Below the pieces are notes generated by a model. It saw only the letters and a list, made by a program, of their open reading frames with translations. It did not search any database and had not been told where the DNA came from. A program made the position numbers and the translations under genes. From Gelidibacter maritimus (GTDB taxonomy: Bacteria > Bacteroidota > Bacteroidia > Flavobacteriales > Flavobacteriaceae): DNA of 64,000 nt. The DNA lies in NCBI RefSeq assembly GCF_014062315.1, contig NZ_JACGLT010000011.1, forward strand, positions 83,847-147,846. The letters run 5' to 3'. Shown here one piece after another: positions 9,921-19,443 of this stretch. The number at the start of each line of letters is the position of its first letter. Position 1 is the stretch's first letter.

Positions 9921-9940
9921 CCTGTCTGTCGACAGGCAGG
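9921..9940. repeat. Short GC-rich palindrome (CCTGYCTG type)
   Basis: CCTGTCTGTCGACAGGCAGG is nearly a perfect palindrome. Related palindromes sit at 27536-27554 and 27648-27665 in this window, so it belongs to a dispersed short repeat family. Confidence 0.6.
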
Positions 9941-10100
9941 CATATTGCAAAAGCCGAAGGCGCATTGGAAGATGCTGGTTGTCCCCATAGTTATAGTGAT
10001 AATCCCTCCCGATGTATCGCAATTGGCGGAATCTCAAACTTTTTTATCACCATCTATATTACCATATATAACTCACGAAACAAACCATTGAAACGTTGAT

Positions 10101-10179
10101 AACACAGATTGAGCAGATTTTTCCTTGTTTTTAAGAACAGATCAGCGAAAATCATAAAAAATCTGTATCATCCGTGTTT
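10101..10179. repeat. Imperfect inverted repeat, dispersed-repeat type
   Basis: The left arm begins AACACAGATTGAGCAGATTTTT and the right arm (10156-10179) is close to its reverse complement, with a 34-base spacer. It lies between convergent genes and may be a mobile or REP-like repeat; no coding potential is seen in 9941-10197. Confidence 0.5.
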
Positions 10180-10197
10180 CGTTTCTATTGATCAATC

Positions 10198-10689
10198 TCA
10201 CCTCTTAAACTCAATCACCTCCAAATTATCAATCTTGCTACCATCAATTGTAAACCGTAACATTGTTCTCACTTGCTGAAAACCATGTTTCCCGATGGCG
10301 CCTGGATTCATGTGGAGCAGATTCAGATTTTTATCTGGCATGACCTTTAGAATGTGCGAATGCCCACAAATATAAAGTTTGGGTGGATTTTGGTAAAGCA
10401 ATTTGCGTACACGTGGCGTGTATCTGCCAGGGTAACCGCCGATATGGGTGATGAAAACATCAACGTCTTCGCACATGAACCGGTTGTTTTCCGGAAATTC
10501 CATCCGGGCTTTGGTGTCGTCAATATTACCATAAACTGCCCGGAGTGGTTTTAATTTTTTGATGGTATCCGTAACGTTTAAATCGCCAATATCGCCAGCA
10601 TGCCATACTTCATCAGCTTGTTTTACATATTTTAGGATATCATTATCAATATAACTGTGGGTGTCTGATAAGAGCAGAATTTTTTTCAA
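10198..10689 (-). CDS. YfcE/MJ0936-type metallophosphoesterase
   Basis: A 163-residue calcineurin-like phosphoesterase. Metal-binding motifs in order: LLSDTHSY (Asp9, His11), HAGDIGD, YGNID, then ICGHSHILKV and HMNPGAIG, the pattern of the MJ0936/YfcE family of small phosphodiesterases. These act on phosphodiester bonds in vitro; the natural substrate is unknown. It is a single gene, divergent from truA. Confidence 0.9.
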   Translation of the reverse strand: MKKILLLSDTHSYIDNDILKYVKQADEVWHAGDIGDLNVTDTIKKLKPLRAVYGNIDDTKARMEFPENNRFMCEDVDVFITHIGGYPGRYTPRVRKLLYQNPPKLYICGHSHILKVMPDKNLNLLHMNPGAIGKHGFQQVRTMLRFTIDGSKIDNLEVIEFKR

Positions 10690-10754
10690 AATGGATTTTT
10701 CTGTGTTTTTTAATTCTTAAATCAACAATCGTTTAATCATCAATCTTAAATAAC

Positions 10755-10762
10755 TAACTTTG
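10755..10762 (+). promoter_or_regulatory. Putative promoter -7 element upstream of truA
   Basis: TAACTTTG, a perfect TAnnTTTG. A transcript starting here would carry a leader of about 100 bases containing the small ORF 10791-10871. Confidence 0.45.
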
Positions 10763-10790
10763 CAACTCACAAAAATAAAGCAATATTTTA

Positions 10791-10871
10791 ATGTTTGCAT
10801 CAAATCCACTTTTAGTTATATTGAAGTCTCTATTCTATAAGCAAAGCGGTCTTGGATCTATAGAAAAATGA
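10791..10871 (+). CDS. Possible 26-residue leader peptide overlapping truA
   Basis: ATG at 10791 opens a frame of 26 codons (peptide starts MFASNPLLVILKSLFYKQSG) whose TGA overlaps the truA ATG as ATGA. The overlap would allow translational coupling. It is shorter than most annotated genes and there is no homology evidence, so it may simply be chance. Confidence 0.35.
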   Translation: MFASNPLLVILKSLFYKQSGLGSIEK

Positions 10872-11617
10872 GATATTTTATTGAATTTTCATATAATGGG
10901 AAAGCCTATCATGGCTGGCAGAAACAACCCAATGCCATATCTGTACAACAAGTTTTGGAGCACGCGCTGACTACTTTATTGAGAGCCCCAATTAGCGTTA
11001 TGGGGGCGGGTAGAACCGATGCTGGTGTACATGCCGCTCAGATGTATGCACATTTTGATATACAGACAGCACTGGATGCTGAAACATTGATCTATAAAAT
11101 CAACTGGTTTTTGCCTCCTGATATTGCCGTGCATCGGGTTTTTAAAGTTCGAGATACGGCCCACGCCAGATTTAATGCGCAAAGCAGGACATACCATTAT
11201 CGCATTTCAAATACCAAAAATGTCTTCACCCACGATTTTGCTTATAAAATCCATTTGCCTTTAGATTTGGATAAAATGAATGAGGCTTGCAAAATATTAT
11301 TGCAGTATAGAGATTTTGAATGTTTTTCTAAAAGTAATACGGACGTTAAAACGTATTTTTGTGACATTAAAGAAGCCTATTGGATACTTGAGGGTACAGA
11401 ATTGACTTTTGTGATTACCGCCGATCGTTTTTTGAGAAACATGGTACGAGCCATTGTAGGGACCATGGTCAACATTGGTTTAGGCAAAATGGAAGCTGAA
11501 CAAATGCACGCCATTATCCAATCTAAAGATAGGGGCGAAGCTGGTTTCTCAGTTCCAGCACAAGGATTGTTCTTAATGCATATAGAATATCCCGATTCGA
11601 TTTTTAACGCTATATAA
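10868..11617 (+). CDS. truA: tRNA pseudouridine(38-40) synthase
   Basis: Makes pseudouridine at tRNA positions 38-40. The 249-residue length is normal. The catalytic Asp51 lies in the GAGRTDAGVHA motif; other family marks are YNGKAYHGWQKQP near the N-terminus, HARFNAQSRTYHYRI, and the C-terminal FLRNMVRAIVGTMVNIGLGK. The next gene starts one base after its stop, so truA and the ABC exporter form an operon. Confidence 0.97.
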   Translation: MRYFIEFSYNGKAYHGWQKQPNAISVQQVLEHALTTLLRAPISVMGAGRTDAGVHAAQMYAHFDIQTALDAETLIYKINWFLPPDIAVHRVFKVRDTAHARFNAQSRTYHYRISNTKNVFTHDFAYKIHLPLDLDKMNEACKILLQYRDFECFSKSNTDVKTYFCDIKEAYWILEGTELTFVITADRFLRNMVRAIVGTMVNIGLGKMEAEQMHAIIQSKDRGEAGFSVPAQGLFLMHIEYPDSIFNAI

Positions 11618-11618
11618 T

Positions 11619-13388
11619 ATGAGTGCCAAAAAGAAAACTATAGTTTATGATGTGAATCTTTTCAAAAGATTGATGCAATACATCAAGCCTTATAAACTTG
11701 TTTTTACACTGACTTTATTATTTGTAACCGGACTGGCAGCTTTCGGGGCGTTAAGACCTTATATATTACAACAAGCCATTGACAATCAGATTGAACTTCA
11801 AAAGTATGATGGTTTTTTGTTTTATATCATCGTCATGATAGTCCTGTTGCTCCTGGAGGTCATCTGTCAATTATTATTTATTTACAATGCCAGTTGGTTG
11901 GGGCAATCCGTGGTGAGAGACATCAGGGTTAAACTGTTCAAGCATATCATGAGTTTCCGGATGAAATATTTTGACAACTCTTCGGTAGGCGTATTAATCA
12001 CAAGAACGGTCACGGATATGGAACGTATTTCCGATATTTTTGGGGAAGGTCTTTTTATGATCTTTAGTGACATCTTAAAAATGTTAGTGGTTGGAGGGGT
12101 TATGATTTATATGAACTGGAAGCTCAGTCTTTTGGTGTTTACAACCTTGCCCATCGTCCTTTTTGCAACCACCATTTTTCAAAAGTATATGAAAATTGCC
12201 TTTGAGGATGTGCGCAATGAAGTATCCAATCTCAACTCCTTCGTTCAGGAACGTGTCACGGGAATGAAGATCTTGCAGCTCTTTACACGAGAGGAAACAG
12301 AATACCGTAAGTTCAAAGAAATCAATGCCCGTCATAAAAAAGGGTGGTTAAAAACAGTTTGGTATAACTCAGTATTTTTTCCGATTGCTGAGTTCTTATC
12401 GTCCTTGACGTTAGGGATGGTTGTTTGGTACGGCGGACTCAATATTATATCTGATGACTTGGCTTCTCAAGGCGATTTGTTTGCCTTTATCATGATGATC
12501 CCGATGTTGTTCAGGCCTTTGAATCAAATTGCAAACAGGTTTAATACACTGCAAATGGGAATTGTAGCCGCCAATCGTGTGTTTGCGGTTTTAGATACCA
12601 CTTCGCAAATTGATGATACTGGCAAAATTGAAGCGGCACCTTTTAAAGGTGATATAAAGTTTGAAAACGTGTATTTTTCCTATATCGAGGATGAAGAAGT
12701 TTTGAAAAACATTTCTTTCAATGTCCAATCAGGTCAGACCATTGCTATTGTGGGGGCTACCGGGGCAGGAAAATCAACCATTATTAATCTGTTGAACCGT
12801 TTCTACGATATTCAAAAAGGAACGATTTATATTGATGAGGTGGATATAAAACAAATGACTTTAACCTCGTTAAGAGCTCAGATAGCTGTGGTGCTCCAGG
12901 ATGTATTTCTTTTTGCCGATACCATTTTAAACAATATCACTTTGAACAATCCTGATATTACGGAAGAAGACGTACAACAAGCTGCTAAGGATATTGGAAT
13001 TCATGAATTTATAATGAGTCTGCCCAATGGTTATCATTATAATGTTAAGGAGCGCGGGGTTATGTTATCCTCCGGACAGCGGCAATTGATTTCGTTTTTA
13101 AGAGCTTATGTCACCAATCCGAGCATTTTGATTTTGGATGAAGCCACCTCTTCCGTAGATTCTTATTCGGAGCAGTTGATGCAAGTTGCTACTGAGAAAA
13201 TCACAAAAGGAAGAACATCCATAGTTATCGCCCATCGCTTGGCAACGATTCAAAAAGCAGATAGTATTATTGTGATGGATGCAGGACGCATTGTAGAACA
13301 AGGCACACATCAAGAGCTGCTCCAAAATGAAAATGGTTACTACAGAAATTTGTATGAAGTGCAGTTTTTAAAGAATGAGGCCGTTTAA
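11619..13388 (+). CDS. ABC exporter, MsbA/MdlB-like half-transporter
   Basis: A 589-residue type IV ABC exporter with a fused membrane domain and ATPase. About six membrane segments occupy residues 30-310. The nucleotide-binding domain has Walker A GATGAGKST, a Q-loop (VVLQDVFLF), signature motif LSSGQRQL, Walker B ILILDEATSSVD and the H-loop (IAHRL). As one chain it must dimerise. Substrate unknown; members move lipids, drugs or peptides. It follows truA by one base. Confidence 0.93.
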   Translation: MSAKKKTIVYDVNLFKRLMQYIKPYKLVFTLTLLFVTGLAAFGALRPYILQQAIDNQIELQKYDGFLFYIIVMIVLLLLEVICQLLFIYNASWLGQSVVRDIRVKLFKHIMSFRMKYFDNSSVGVLITRTVTDMERISDIFGEGLFMIFSDILKMLVVGGVMIYMNWKLSLLVFTTLPIVLFATTIFQKYMKIAFEDVRNEVSNLNSFVQERVTGMKILQLFTREETEYRKFKEINARHKKGWLKTVWYNSVFFPIAEFLSSLTLGMVVWYGGLNIISDDLASQGDLFAFIMMIPMLFRPLNQIANRFNTLQMGIVAANRVFAVLDTTSQIDDTGKIEAAPFKGDIKFENVYFSYIEDEEVLKNISFNVQSGQTIAIVGATGAGKSTIINLLNRFYDIQKGTIYIDEVDIKQMTLTSLRAQIAVVLQDVFLFADTILNNITLNNPDITEEDVQQAAKDIGIHEFIMSLPNGYHYNVKERGVMLSSGQRQLISFLRAYVTNPSILILDEATSSVDSYSEQLMQVATEKITKGRTSIVIAHRLATIQKADSIIVMDAGRIVEQGTHQELLQNENGYYRNLYEVQFLKNEAV

Positions 13389-13475
13389 TTTTGTCAGTTG
13401 AAGCGTTATTATTTATCTCATTGACATTTCTAAAACAACCTAATAAACTGTTTAAATGCTGTACTTGGTCTCTTA

Positions 13476-14258
13476 TTAGGCCAAATCTTTTTTGATCATA
13501 TCAATGAGTTCAGAATTCTCTTTGAACATCATAAATTCGCCATTTTTTATATAAGAAATCTGCCCAGTCTCTTCGCTCACAGCAATGGCAAGGGCATCAG
13601 TTTTTTCGGTAATTCCAACGGCTGCTCTATGTCTTAGTCCAAAACGTTGCGGAATACTTCTTTCACTACTGACTGGGAGAATGACCCGCGTGGCTTTTAC
13701 AGTATTGTTTGCAATAACTATCGCGCCATCGTGCAGCGGACTGTTTTTAAAGAAGATACTTTCTATAATTGGTTGGGTAACGGCAATATTCATCGCATCG
13801 CCAGAGCTCGTCAAAAAATCTAAATTGTTATTGCGCTCAATGACTATTAAAGCTCCCGTTCTGGTCTTGGCCATTTTTTTACATGCCGAAATGATAACGT
13901 CAACATCGGTTTGTACTTGATCTTCGGTTTTCAAAAAATTAAGATGTCTTAAGAACCTTCGCTTATTTCCAAAATTTGTTGAACCGACCATCAATAGGAA
14001 TTTTCTAATTTCAGGCTGAAAAACAACAATTAATGCAATAATTCCAACGTCCATAAATCCACTGAAGATGGAGCTCAATAAGCCCATTTTGAGAAATGCG
14101 GTCAACTTCCACACAAAATAAATGATGATGATGCCAATAAATATATTAATGGCCACAGTACCCTTTATAAGTTTATAGACATAATATAAAAGTATGGCAA
14201 CGAGAAAAACATCAATAAAATCTATAATCCCGAAATCCCAAAATTTAAGCTCGTCCAA
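13476..14258 (-). CDS. cdaA: Diadenylate cyclase CdaA (c-di-AMP synthase)
   Basis: Makes cyclic di-AMP from two ATP at the membrane. Three membrane segments (residues about 12-75) are followed by the DisA_N domain with its motifs: DGAIVI (DGA) and the RHR signature in RFGLRHRAAVGI. Length about 260 matches TIGR00159 proteins. There is no ATG in the right place: the frame starts at a TTG (14258) or an ATT nine bases upstream, before a stop; the TTG is used here. It is third in the folP-lipoprotein-cdaA cluster, and cdaA next to folP is known from other Bacteroidetes. Confidence 0.93.
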   Translation of the reverse strand: MDELKFWDFGIIDFIDVFLVAILLYYVYKLIKGTVAINIFIGIIIIYFVWKLTAFLKMGLLSSIFSGFMDVGIIALIVVFQPEIRKFLLMVGSTNFGNKRRFLRHLNFLKTEDQVQTDVDVIISACKKMAKTRTGALIVIERNNNLDFLTSSGDAMNIAVTQPIIESIFFKNSPLHDGAIVIANNTVKATRVILPVSSERSIPQRFGLRHRAAVGITEKTDALAIAVSEETGQISYIKNGEFMMFKENSELIDMIKKDLA

Positions 14259-14293
14259 TCCAAAAATATTTTTGTAAAATTAAAAAATTATGG

Positions 14294-14974
14294 CTAATAA
14301 ATGAATTCGTTTTCATTAATGGTCACATGACCCAATTTTACCTTAGAGAGAGTTGATTTAAAAGTTATATAATCCTGAAATGTTAATTGGTCATTAATAT
14401 TCAGGACTATATCGTATTCTTTGTCATTGGGTAAGGCATCAAGATCTGTTTTGAGCGTTTTCAGCGTTGAGTTTTTGATAATGGAATCATTGTAAAGCGT
14501 CACAAATTTTATATCATTTGGAGTTTTGAAATTCAAGATCATCCGTTTTTTCTTGGCGTTAGAATAATCTGAAGAAACGTTGGGAAGAATAGAGTTCATC
14601 TTATAAATGATAGGCGTGAATTCTATAAACCCTAAATTTTGAATGCTGGTATCATTACAGCTGAAATAGTTTTTTGAATTCTCATTTTTATGAAGTTCGG
14701 CATTCCGTTTTTTATCCTGTAACATTATGATTTTTGGTACCACTTGACCCAAAGTAAGCCTCTTATCAATATTTAGGAGCCAGTTGGTGGTGCTAATAAC
14801 ATTGTTTCTATTCAGTTCAAGACTGTCTGCTTTAGTCTCATCATAAAAAATATAGATCGGAGAAATATCATGAACCTCAGTAATATCAGCATGTTCAATT
14901 TCCGGAAGGAAAACTGTTTTTTGATGGTTACAGGAAAATGTTAAAACAAGTAATAGGAGGAATGGATATTTCAT
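14294..14974 (-). CDS. Uncharacterised lipoprotein between folP and cdaA
   Basis: A 226-residue protein with a lipoprotein-type N-terminus (hydrophobic MKYPFLLLLVLTFSC, Cys15 as lipidation site). The body is mixed alpha/beta by composition, with no catalytic motif recognised; the last 50 residues (around DALPNDKEYDIVLNINDQLT) resemble in tone the periplasmic domain of ExbD/TolR proteins, but this is weak. It starts 3 bases after folP ends and ends 35 bases before cdaA, so all three are probably one operon. The position suggests an envelope partner of c-di-AMP signalling, which is inference only. Confidence 0.7.
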   Translation of the reverse strand: MKYPFLLLLVLTFSCNHQKTVFLPEIEHADITEVHDISPIYIFYDETKADSLELNRNNVISTTNWLLNIDKRLTLGQVVPKIIMLQDKKRNAELHKNENSKNYFSCNDTSIQNLGFIEFTPIIYKMNSILPNVSSDYSNAKKKRMILNFKTPNDIKFVTLYNDSIIKNSTLKTLKTDLDALPNDKEYDIVLNINDQLTFQDYITFKSTLSKVKLGHVTINENEFIY

Positions 14975-14977
14975 GGA

Positions 14978-15802
14978 TCAATAGTTTAATTGCTGGGTCA
15001 GTTCAATACATTCCTTAGCTTCCTTGACATCATGGACTCTTAAAATGGATGCATTTTTTTCTAAGGCAAGGGTGTTTAAAACGGTAGTGCCATTAAGGGC
15101 TTGGGCTGCCGATATATGAAGGGGTTTATAGATCATTGATTTTCTGGAAAATCCAACTAATAAAGGTTTTTCCAACATTCTAAATAGTTCCAAATTCTTT
15201 AATAGTTCATAATTCTGAGCCACTGTTTTTGAAAACCCGAATCCCGGATCCACAATCACATCTATAATACCCAAAGCTTTGGCAGCAGCAATACGTTCAG
15301 AAAAGTAAAAAAGAATGTCCTTTATTAAATGCTCATAGGTGACGTTTTGTTGCATATTTTGAGGTGTACCCTTCATATGCATCATAATATAAGGAATGTT
15401 GAGTTCAGCAACGGTGTTCAACATATGGTCATCCATTTGTCCAGCGGAAATATCATTGATCATGCAGGCTCCTGCATTAACAGCTTGCTTGGCCACTTCG
15501 CTTCTAAAGGTGTCAACAGAGAGCAAAATCTGAGGAAACGTGTTAGTCAGCAATTTTATAATTGGAAGTAACCTGTGCAACTCTTCCGTTTCCGAAATAT
15601 GAACGGCATTGGGTCTTGAGCTATAAGCCCCTACATCAATAAAATCTGCTCCCTCGTTCAGCATTTTATCCACTTGCCTTATAATATCGGTATCATTATT
15701 ATAAACCCCACCGTCATAAAATGAATCTGGGGTGAGATTAAGGATGCCCATAATTTTGGGAATCGTCAAATCTATAAGCTGCCCGTTACAGTTGATGGTC
15801 AT
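14978..15802 (-). CDS. folP: Dihydropteroate synthase
   Basis: Joins para-aminobenzoate to dihydropterin pyrophosphate in folate synthesis, the target of sulfonamides. The 274-residue protein has the family marks MGILNLTPDSFYDGG near the N-terminus, GADFIDVGAYSSRPNA, DTFRSEVAKQAVNAGA, INDISAG, DPGFGFSKT and VGFSRKSMI. First gene of the folP-lipoprotein-cdaA operon; divergent from the DUF1599 gene with 164 bases between them. Confidence 0.96.
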   Translation of the reverse strand: MTINCNGQLIDLTIPKIMGILNLTPDSFYDGGVYNNDTDIIRQVDKMLNEGADFIDVGAYSSRPNAVHISETEELHRLLPIIKLLTNTFPQILLSVDTFRSEVAKQAVNAGACMINDISAGQMDDHMLNTVAELNIPYIMMHMKGTPQNMQQNVTYEHLIKDILFYFSERIAAAKALGIIDVIVDPGFGFSKTVAQNYELLKNLELFRMLEKPLLVGFSRKSMIYKPLHISAAQALNGTTVLNTLALEKNASILRVHDVKEAKECIELTQQLNY

Positions 15803-15966
15803 GAGGTTGATTCGAATTTATAGTTTAAATTATAAAATGATATGGGATACAAAGTCAAATCGATCAATATTCTCTAAAATATAATTTGATATCTGGAAAA
15901 CTTTGAACCCTGAACTTTGAACTCTGAACTATTTAGGCGAAATTTACGCAAAATTACCAATTTTCT

Positions 15967-16509
15967 ATGCAAGATACCTCAAAACAATACGATGCTGTGA
16001 TTGAAAAATGCAGAAATCTCTTTGTTGATAAAATGTCCGATTATGGAAGTGCTTGGCGCATTTTAAGGCTCCCATCCCTAACTGATCAGATTTTTATAAA
16101 AGCGCAACGCATACGGGGCTTGCAACAAAATGTTGAACGTAAGGTTGATGAAGGAGAGGAGAGCGAGTTTATGGGCATCATTAACTATTGTACCATGGCA
16201 TTGATCCAATTGGAGAAAGGCGTGGTTGAAAAACCAGACCTGTCTGTGGCAGTAGCCACAAAACTTTATGATGAAAAAATAGCTTTGACCAAAGAGTTGA
16301 TGATGAATAAAAATCATGATTATGGCGAAGCATGGCGGGATATGAGAGTCAGCAGCTTGACTGATCTCATCTTGCAAAAACTCTTAAGGGTAAAACAGAT
16401 AGAAAACAACGCAGGCAAAACCTTGGTGAGTGAAGGTATTGACGCCAATTATCAGGATATGATCAATTATTCGGTATTTGCCTTGATTCACTTAAACGAA
16501 AAAATATAA
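15967..16509 (+). CDS. DUF1599 domain protein
   Basis: A 180-residue protein made of two related halves: each has a K(M/N)xDYGxAWR unit (KMSDYGSAWRILRLPSLTDQ at about 21-40 and KNHDYGEAWRDMRVSSLTDL at about 116-135) followed by IxxKxxRxxxxE/Q and a final NYxxxALIxLE/NE. This is the duplicated DUF1599 arrangement; the domain has been linked to nucleotide modification, but no activity is established. First gene of the cluster leading to BT_3928-type, tpiA, prmA and clpS, an order common in Flavobacteria. Confidence 0.85.
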   Translation: MQDTSKQYDAVIEKCRNLFVDKMSDYGSAWRILRLPSLTDQIFIKAQRIRGLQQNVERKVDEGEESEFMGIINYCTMALIQLEKGVVEKPDLSVAVATKLYDEKIALTKELMMNKNHDYGEAWRDMRVSSLTDLILQKLLRVKQIENNAGKTLVSEGIDANYQDMINYSVFALIHLNEKI

Positions 16510-16567
16510 GTATAGTATCATCTACAATCTCCGATGGGAGTTTGGAATTTTTAACTTTTGAAATTTT

Positions 16568-17662
16568 ATGAAATTTATAGTAGGCATCAGTAGAGTATTT
16601 GTAGGTATCCTTTTTATAATATCAGGATTTGTTAAATTAAATGATCCTTTGGGGTTCTCCTACAAACTTCAAGAGTACTTTGGAACTGACGTTTTAAATC
16701 TTCCTTTTTTAGACCCTTATGCATTGGGAATTGCCGTTATAGTGGTTGTGTTTGAAGTGGTATTGGGCATTTTTCTGCTCATTGGTTATAAACCAAAATT
16801 TACGGTGTGGAGCTTGTTGCTCATGATTATCTTCTTTACCTTCTTAACCTTTTACTCTGCATACTTTGATAAAGTGAAGGATTGTGGCTGTTTTGGAGAT
16901 GCCATGCCGATGACGCCATGGCAGAGTTTTACTAAAGACATTGTATTGTTGGTCTTTATTCTAATTCTCTTTTTAGGCGTTAGGCATATAAAACCAATTT
17001 TCAGTAAACTTGGTGTCACTGTTGTAGCGCTTTTAGGTTTTCTAGCCTCGCTTTCATTTGCATATTATGTACTGATGCACTTGCCGGCCATTGATTTTAG
17101 AGCGTATAAAATAGGTGACAACCTACAGGAAAATATGATGCTTGCACCAGATGCTAAAAGAGCTATCATAGATTATGAATGGACCTATACCATTAATGGT
17201 GAGGAAAAAACACTGACGGACCGCGGACAGGGACCAGCAGAGTACGATGAGATCATAGGTGTGGAAACCAAAGAAATACAGGCAGCCGACCTACCTAAAA
17301 TTCAGGATTTTTCAATAGAATCAGAAGATGAAGATTTGACTTCCTATTTCTTGGACAAGGATAAACTGTTGATGATTGTTGCTTACGACTTAAATTCTTC
17401 AGAAAAGGATGGAATGATGAAATTGAAATCATTGGCAGACAAAGCACTTAAGGAAGGCTATACTGTTATTGGTCTAACCACTTCAAATGAAGCTAAAAAG
17501 CAAGAAGTCAAATCGGCTTATAACCTTGATTTTGAATTTTATTTATGTGATGAAAAAGTTCTAAAAACTATTGTACGGTCCAACCCAGGAGTAGTTATTC
17601 TAAATAAAGGTACCGTGATGCAAAAGAAACATTGGAATGACATTGAGGATTTAAAATTATAA
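16568..17662 (+). CDS. BT_3928-family DoxX-type membrane protein
   Basis: A 364-residue inner-membrane protein. The first 180 residues hold four to five membrane segments of the DoxX/MauE type (FVGILFIISGFVKLNDPLGF at the start) with a conserved pair of cysteines in KDCGCFGDAMP; the C-terminal half is soluble and thioredoxin-like in outline (LMIVAYDLNSSEKDG, GYTVIGLT, NPGVVILNKGTVMQKKHW). The Cys pair and this layout suggest a redox role in the envelope. Located 58 bases after the DUF1599 gene and 56 before tpiA. A related DoxX/MauE-type gene is at 48785-50266. Confidence 0.85.
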   Translation: MKFIVGISRVFVGILFIISGFVKLNDPLGFSYKLQEYFGTDVLNLPFLDPYALGIAVIVVVFEVVLGIFLLIGYKPKFTVWSLLLMIIFFTFLTFYSAYFDKVKDCGCFGDAMPMTPWQSFTKDIVLLVFILILFLGVRHIKPIFSKLGVTVVALLGFLASLSFAYYVLMHLPAIDFRAYKIGDNLQENMMLAPDAKRAIIDYEWTYTINGEEKTLTDRGQGPAEYDEIIGVETKEIQAADLPKIQDFSIESEDEDLTSYFLDKDKLLMIVAYDLNSSEKDGMMKLKSLADKALKEGYTVIGLTTSNEAKKQEVKSAYNLDFEFYLCDEKVLKTIVRSNPGVVILNKGTVMQKKHWNDIEDLKL

Positions 17663-17718
17663 AATAGAATATTAATTTAAAACATAAAGCTTTCACAATA
17701 AAGAGCTTAGTATCGACT

Positions 17719-18468
17719 ATGAGAAAAAATATAGTAGCAGGAAATTGGAAAATGAACAATGATTTATCGGAAACAGAAACATTGATCAGAGAAATAAAAC
17801 AACAAAATAAAATCGCCGATGTTGAAGTCATGATTGCACCATCATTCACTAATCTTTGGCAGGCTTTTAATTCTTTAAAAGATAGTAGCGTTGAAGTGAT
17901 TGCGCAAAACATGCATTTTGCAGAATCTGGTGCTTACACAGGTGAGGTCAGTGCGGCAATGATAAAAAGTCTTGGCGTCAAAACAGTCATTTTAGGGCAT
18001 AGTGAGCGTCGCGCTTATTTTAATGAAACTGATGAGGTATTGGCTAAAAAGGTTGATGCAGCCATAAAAAATGAAATGCGAATTATTTTCTGTTTTGGAG
18101 AGGAACTTAACGATAGAAAATCTGGAAATCATGAGCAGGTTGTTGAAAATCAGATCAAAAATGCTTTGTTTCATTTAGAGGCATCAAGGTTTGAGAATAT
18201 CGTATTGGCTTATGAGCCGGTTTGGGCCATCGGTACCGGAGAAACTGCAAGCCCCGAGCAAGCGCAAGATATGCATGCCTTTATTAGAAAAACTTTGGCG
18301 GACAAGTACAATCAAGACTTGGCGGATAGCGTCTCTATTTTATATGGAGGAAGTTGTAAGCCATCAAATGCCAAAGAGATTTTCTCCAAACCAGATGTTG
18401 ATGGTGGATTGATTGGTGGGGCTGCTCTTAATGCGGACGACTTTTTTGCCATTGTCAATTCATTTTAA
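17719..18468 (+). CDS. tpiA: Triosephosphate isomerase
   Basis: Interconverts dihydroxyacetone phosphate and glyceraldehyde 3-phosphate. Active-site residues are all present: Lys11 (GNWKMN), His94 (LGHSERR), Glu166 (AYEPVWAIGTG), and the phosphate-binding YGGSCKP and GLIGGAAL. Length 249 is typical. Lies inside a run of plus-strand genes. Confidence 0.97.
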   Translation: MRKNIVAGNWKMNNDLSETETLIREIKQQNKIADVEVMIAPSFTNLWQAFNSLKDSSVEVIAQNMHFAESGAYTGEVSAAMIKSLGVKTVILGHSERRAYFNETDEVLAKKVDAAIKNEMRIIFCFGEELNDRKSGNHEQVVENQIKNALFHLEASRFENIVLAYEPVWAIGTGETASPEQAQDMHAFIRKTLADKYNQDLADSVSILYGGSCKPSNAKEIFSKPDVDGGLIGGAALNADDFFAIVNSF

Positions 18469-18534
18469 GTATAAATAAATCAGTTTTTGAGCCTATCACA
18501 TTGAGCTCTGTAATACGGAAATTAAAGGTCAACT

Positions 18535-19371
18535 ATGTCCAATAGTATTTATATAGGTTATCAATTTAAGGTAGAGCCTTTGCAGCCAGGAACAGAAATC
18601 CTAATTGCGGAATTGGGCTATGCAGGCTTTGAGAGTTTTGTGGAAACAGACCAGGGTGTTACGGCTTACATTCAAAAGGATGAATGGCATGAGGACATCT
18701 TAGAGGATATTCAGATCTTAAAATCTGATGAATTTGAATTTCAATATACTTTTGAAGAAATAGAACAGGTCAATTGGAATGAAGAATGGGAAAAGAATTT
18801 CAATCCGATTGTTGTGGACGATTTGTGTTCCGTTCGAGCGCCATTTCATGAAAAACCAAACACTAAATACGACATTGTTATTGAGCCCAAAATGAGTTTT
18901 GGCACCGGACATCATGAAACCACCCACATGATGATTCAGCACATTTTAAAAAACGATTTTAAAGATAAAGCAGTATTGGATATGGGGTGTGGTACAGGTG
19001 TTTTGGCGATTCTTGCTGAAATGAAAGGCGCTAAACCCATTGATGCCATAGATTATGACAATTGGTGTTATGTGAATAGTTTGGAAAATGTAGAGCGAAA
19101 TAACTGTCAGCATATTACCGTCTTGGAAGGCGATGCCAAATTATTACAAAATCAAAAATATGATATTATTATTGCCAACATCAACCGGAATATTCTCTTG
19201 AACGACATGGCTGCTTACGTTAAATGCCTCAAGCCAAATGGATTGCTATTCTTGAGCGGTTTTTATAATCAAGATATTCAGGCCATTCAGGAAGAATGCA
19301 ATAAACACGGGTTGACCTACGTTGAAAGTTTGGAAAGAAATAATTGGGTTGCTTTAAAATTTGTAAATTAG
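18535..19371 (+). CDS. prmA: Ribosomal protein L11 methyltransferase
   Basis: Uses S-adenosylmethionine to methylate L11. The 278-residue protein has an N-terminal substrate-recognition domain and a Rossmann methyltransferase domain: PKMSFGTGHHETT, the SAM motif VLDMGCGTGVLAI, then NPPY-type variant NINRNILLND. Upstream tpiA and downstream clpS are at 66 and 72 bases, consistent with one transcript. Confidence 0.95.
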   Translation: MSNSIYIGYQFKVEPLQPGTEILIAELGYAGFESFVETDQGVTAYIQKDEWHEDILEDIQILKSDEFEFQYTFEEIEQVNWNEEWEKNFNPIVVDDLCSVRAPFHEKPNTKYDIVIEPKMSFGTGHHETTHMMIQHILKNDFKDKAVLDMGCGTGVLAILAEMKGAKPIDAIDYDNWCYVNSLENVERNNCQHITVLEGDAKLLQNQKYDIIIANINRNILLNDMAAYVKCLKPNGLLFLSGFYNQDIQAIQEECNKHGLTYVESLERNNWVALKFVN

Positions 19372-19443
19372 CTAGCAAATAAAGAACCTAATAATTGTAT
19401 TAACTTGTGCAGACTGAACACTGCAGATTTATGACTGGGAAAA

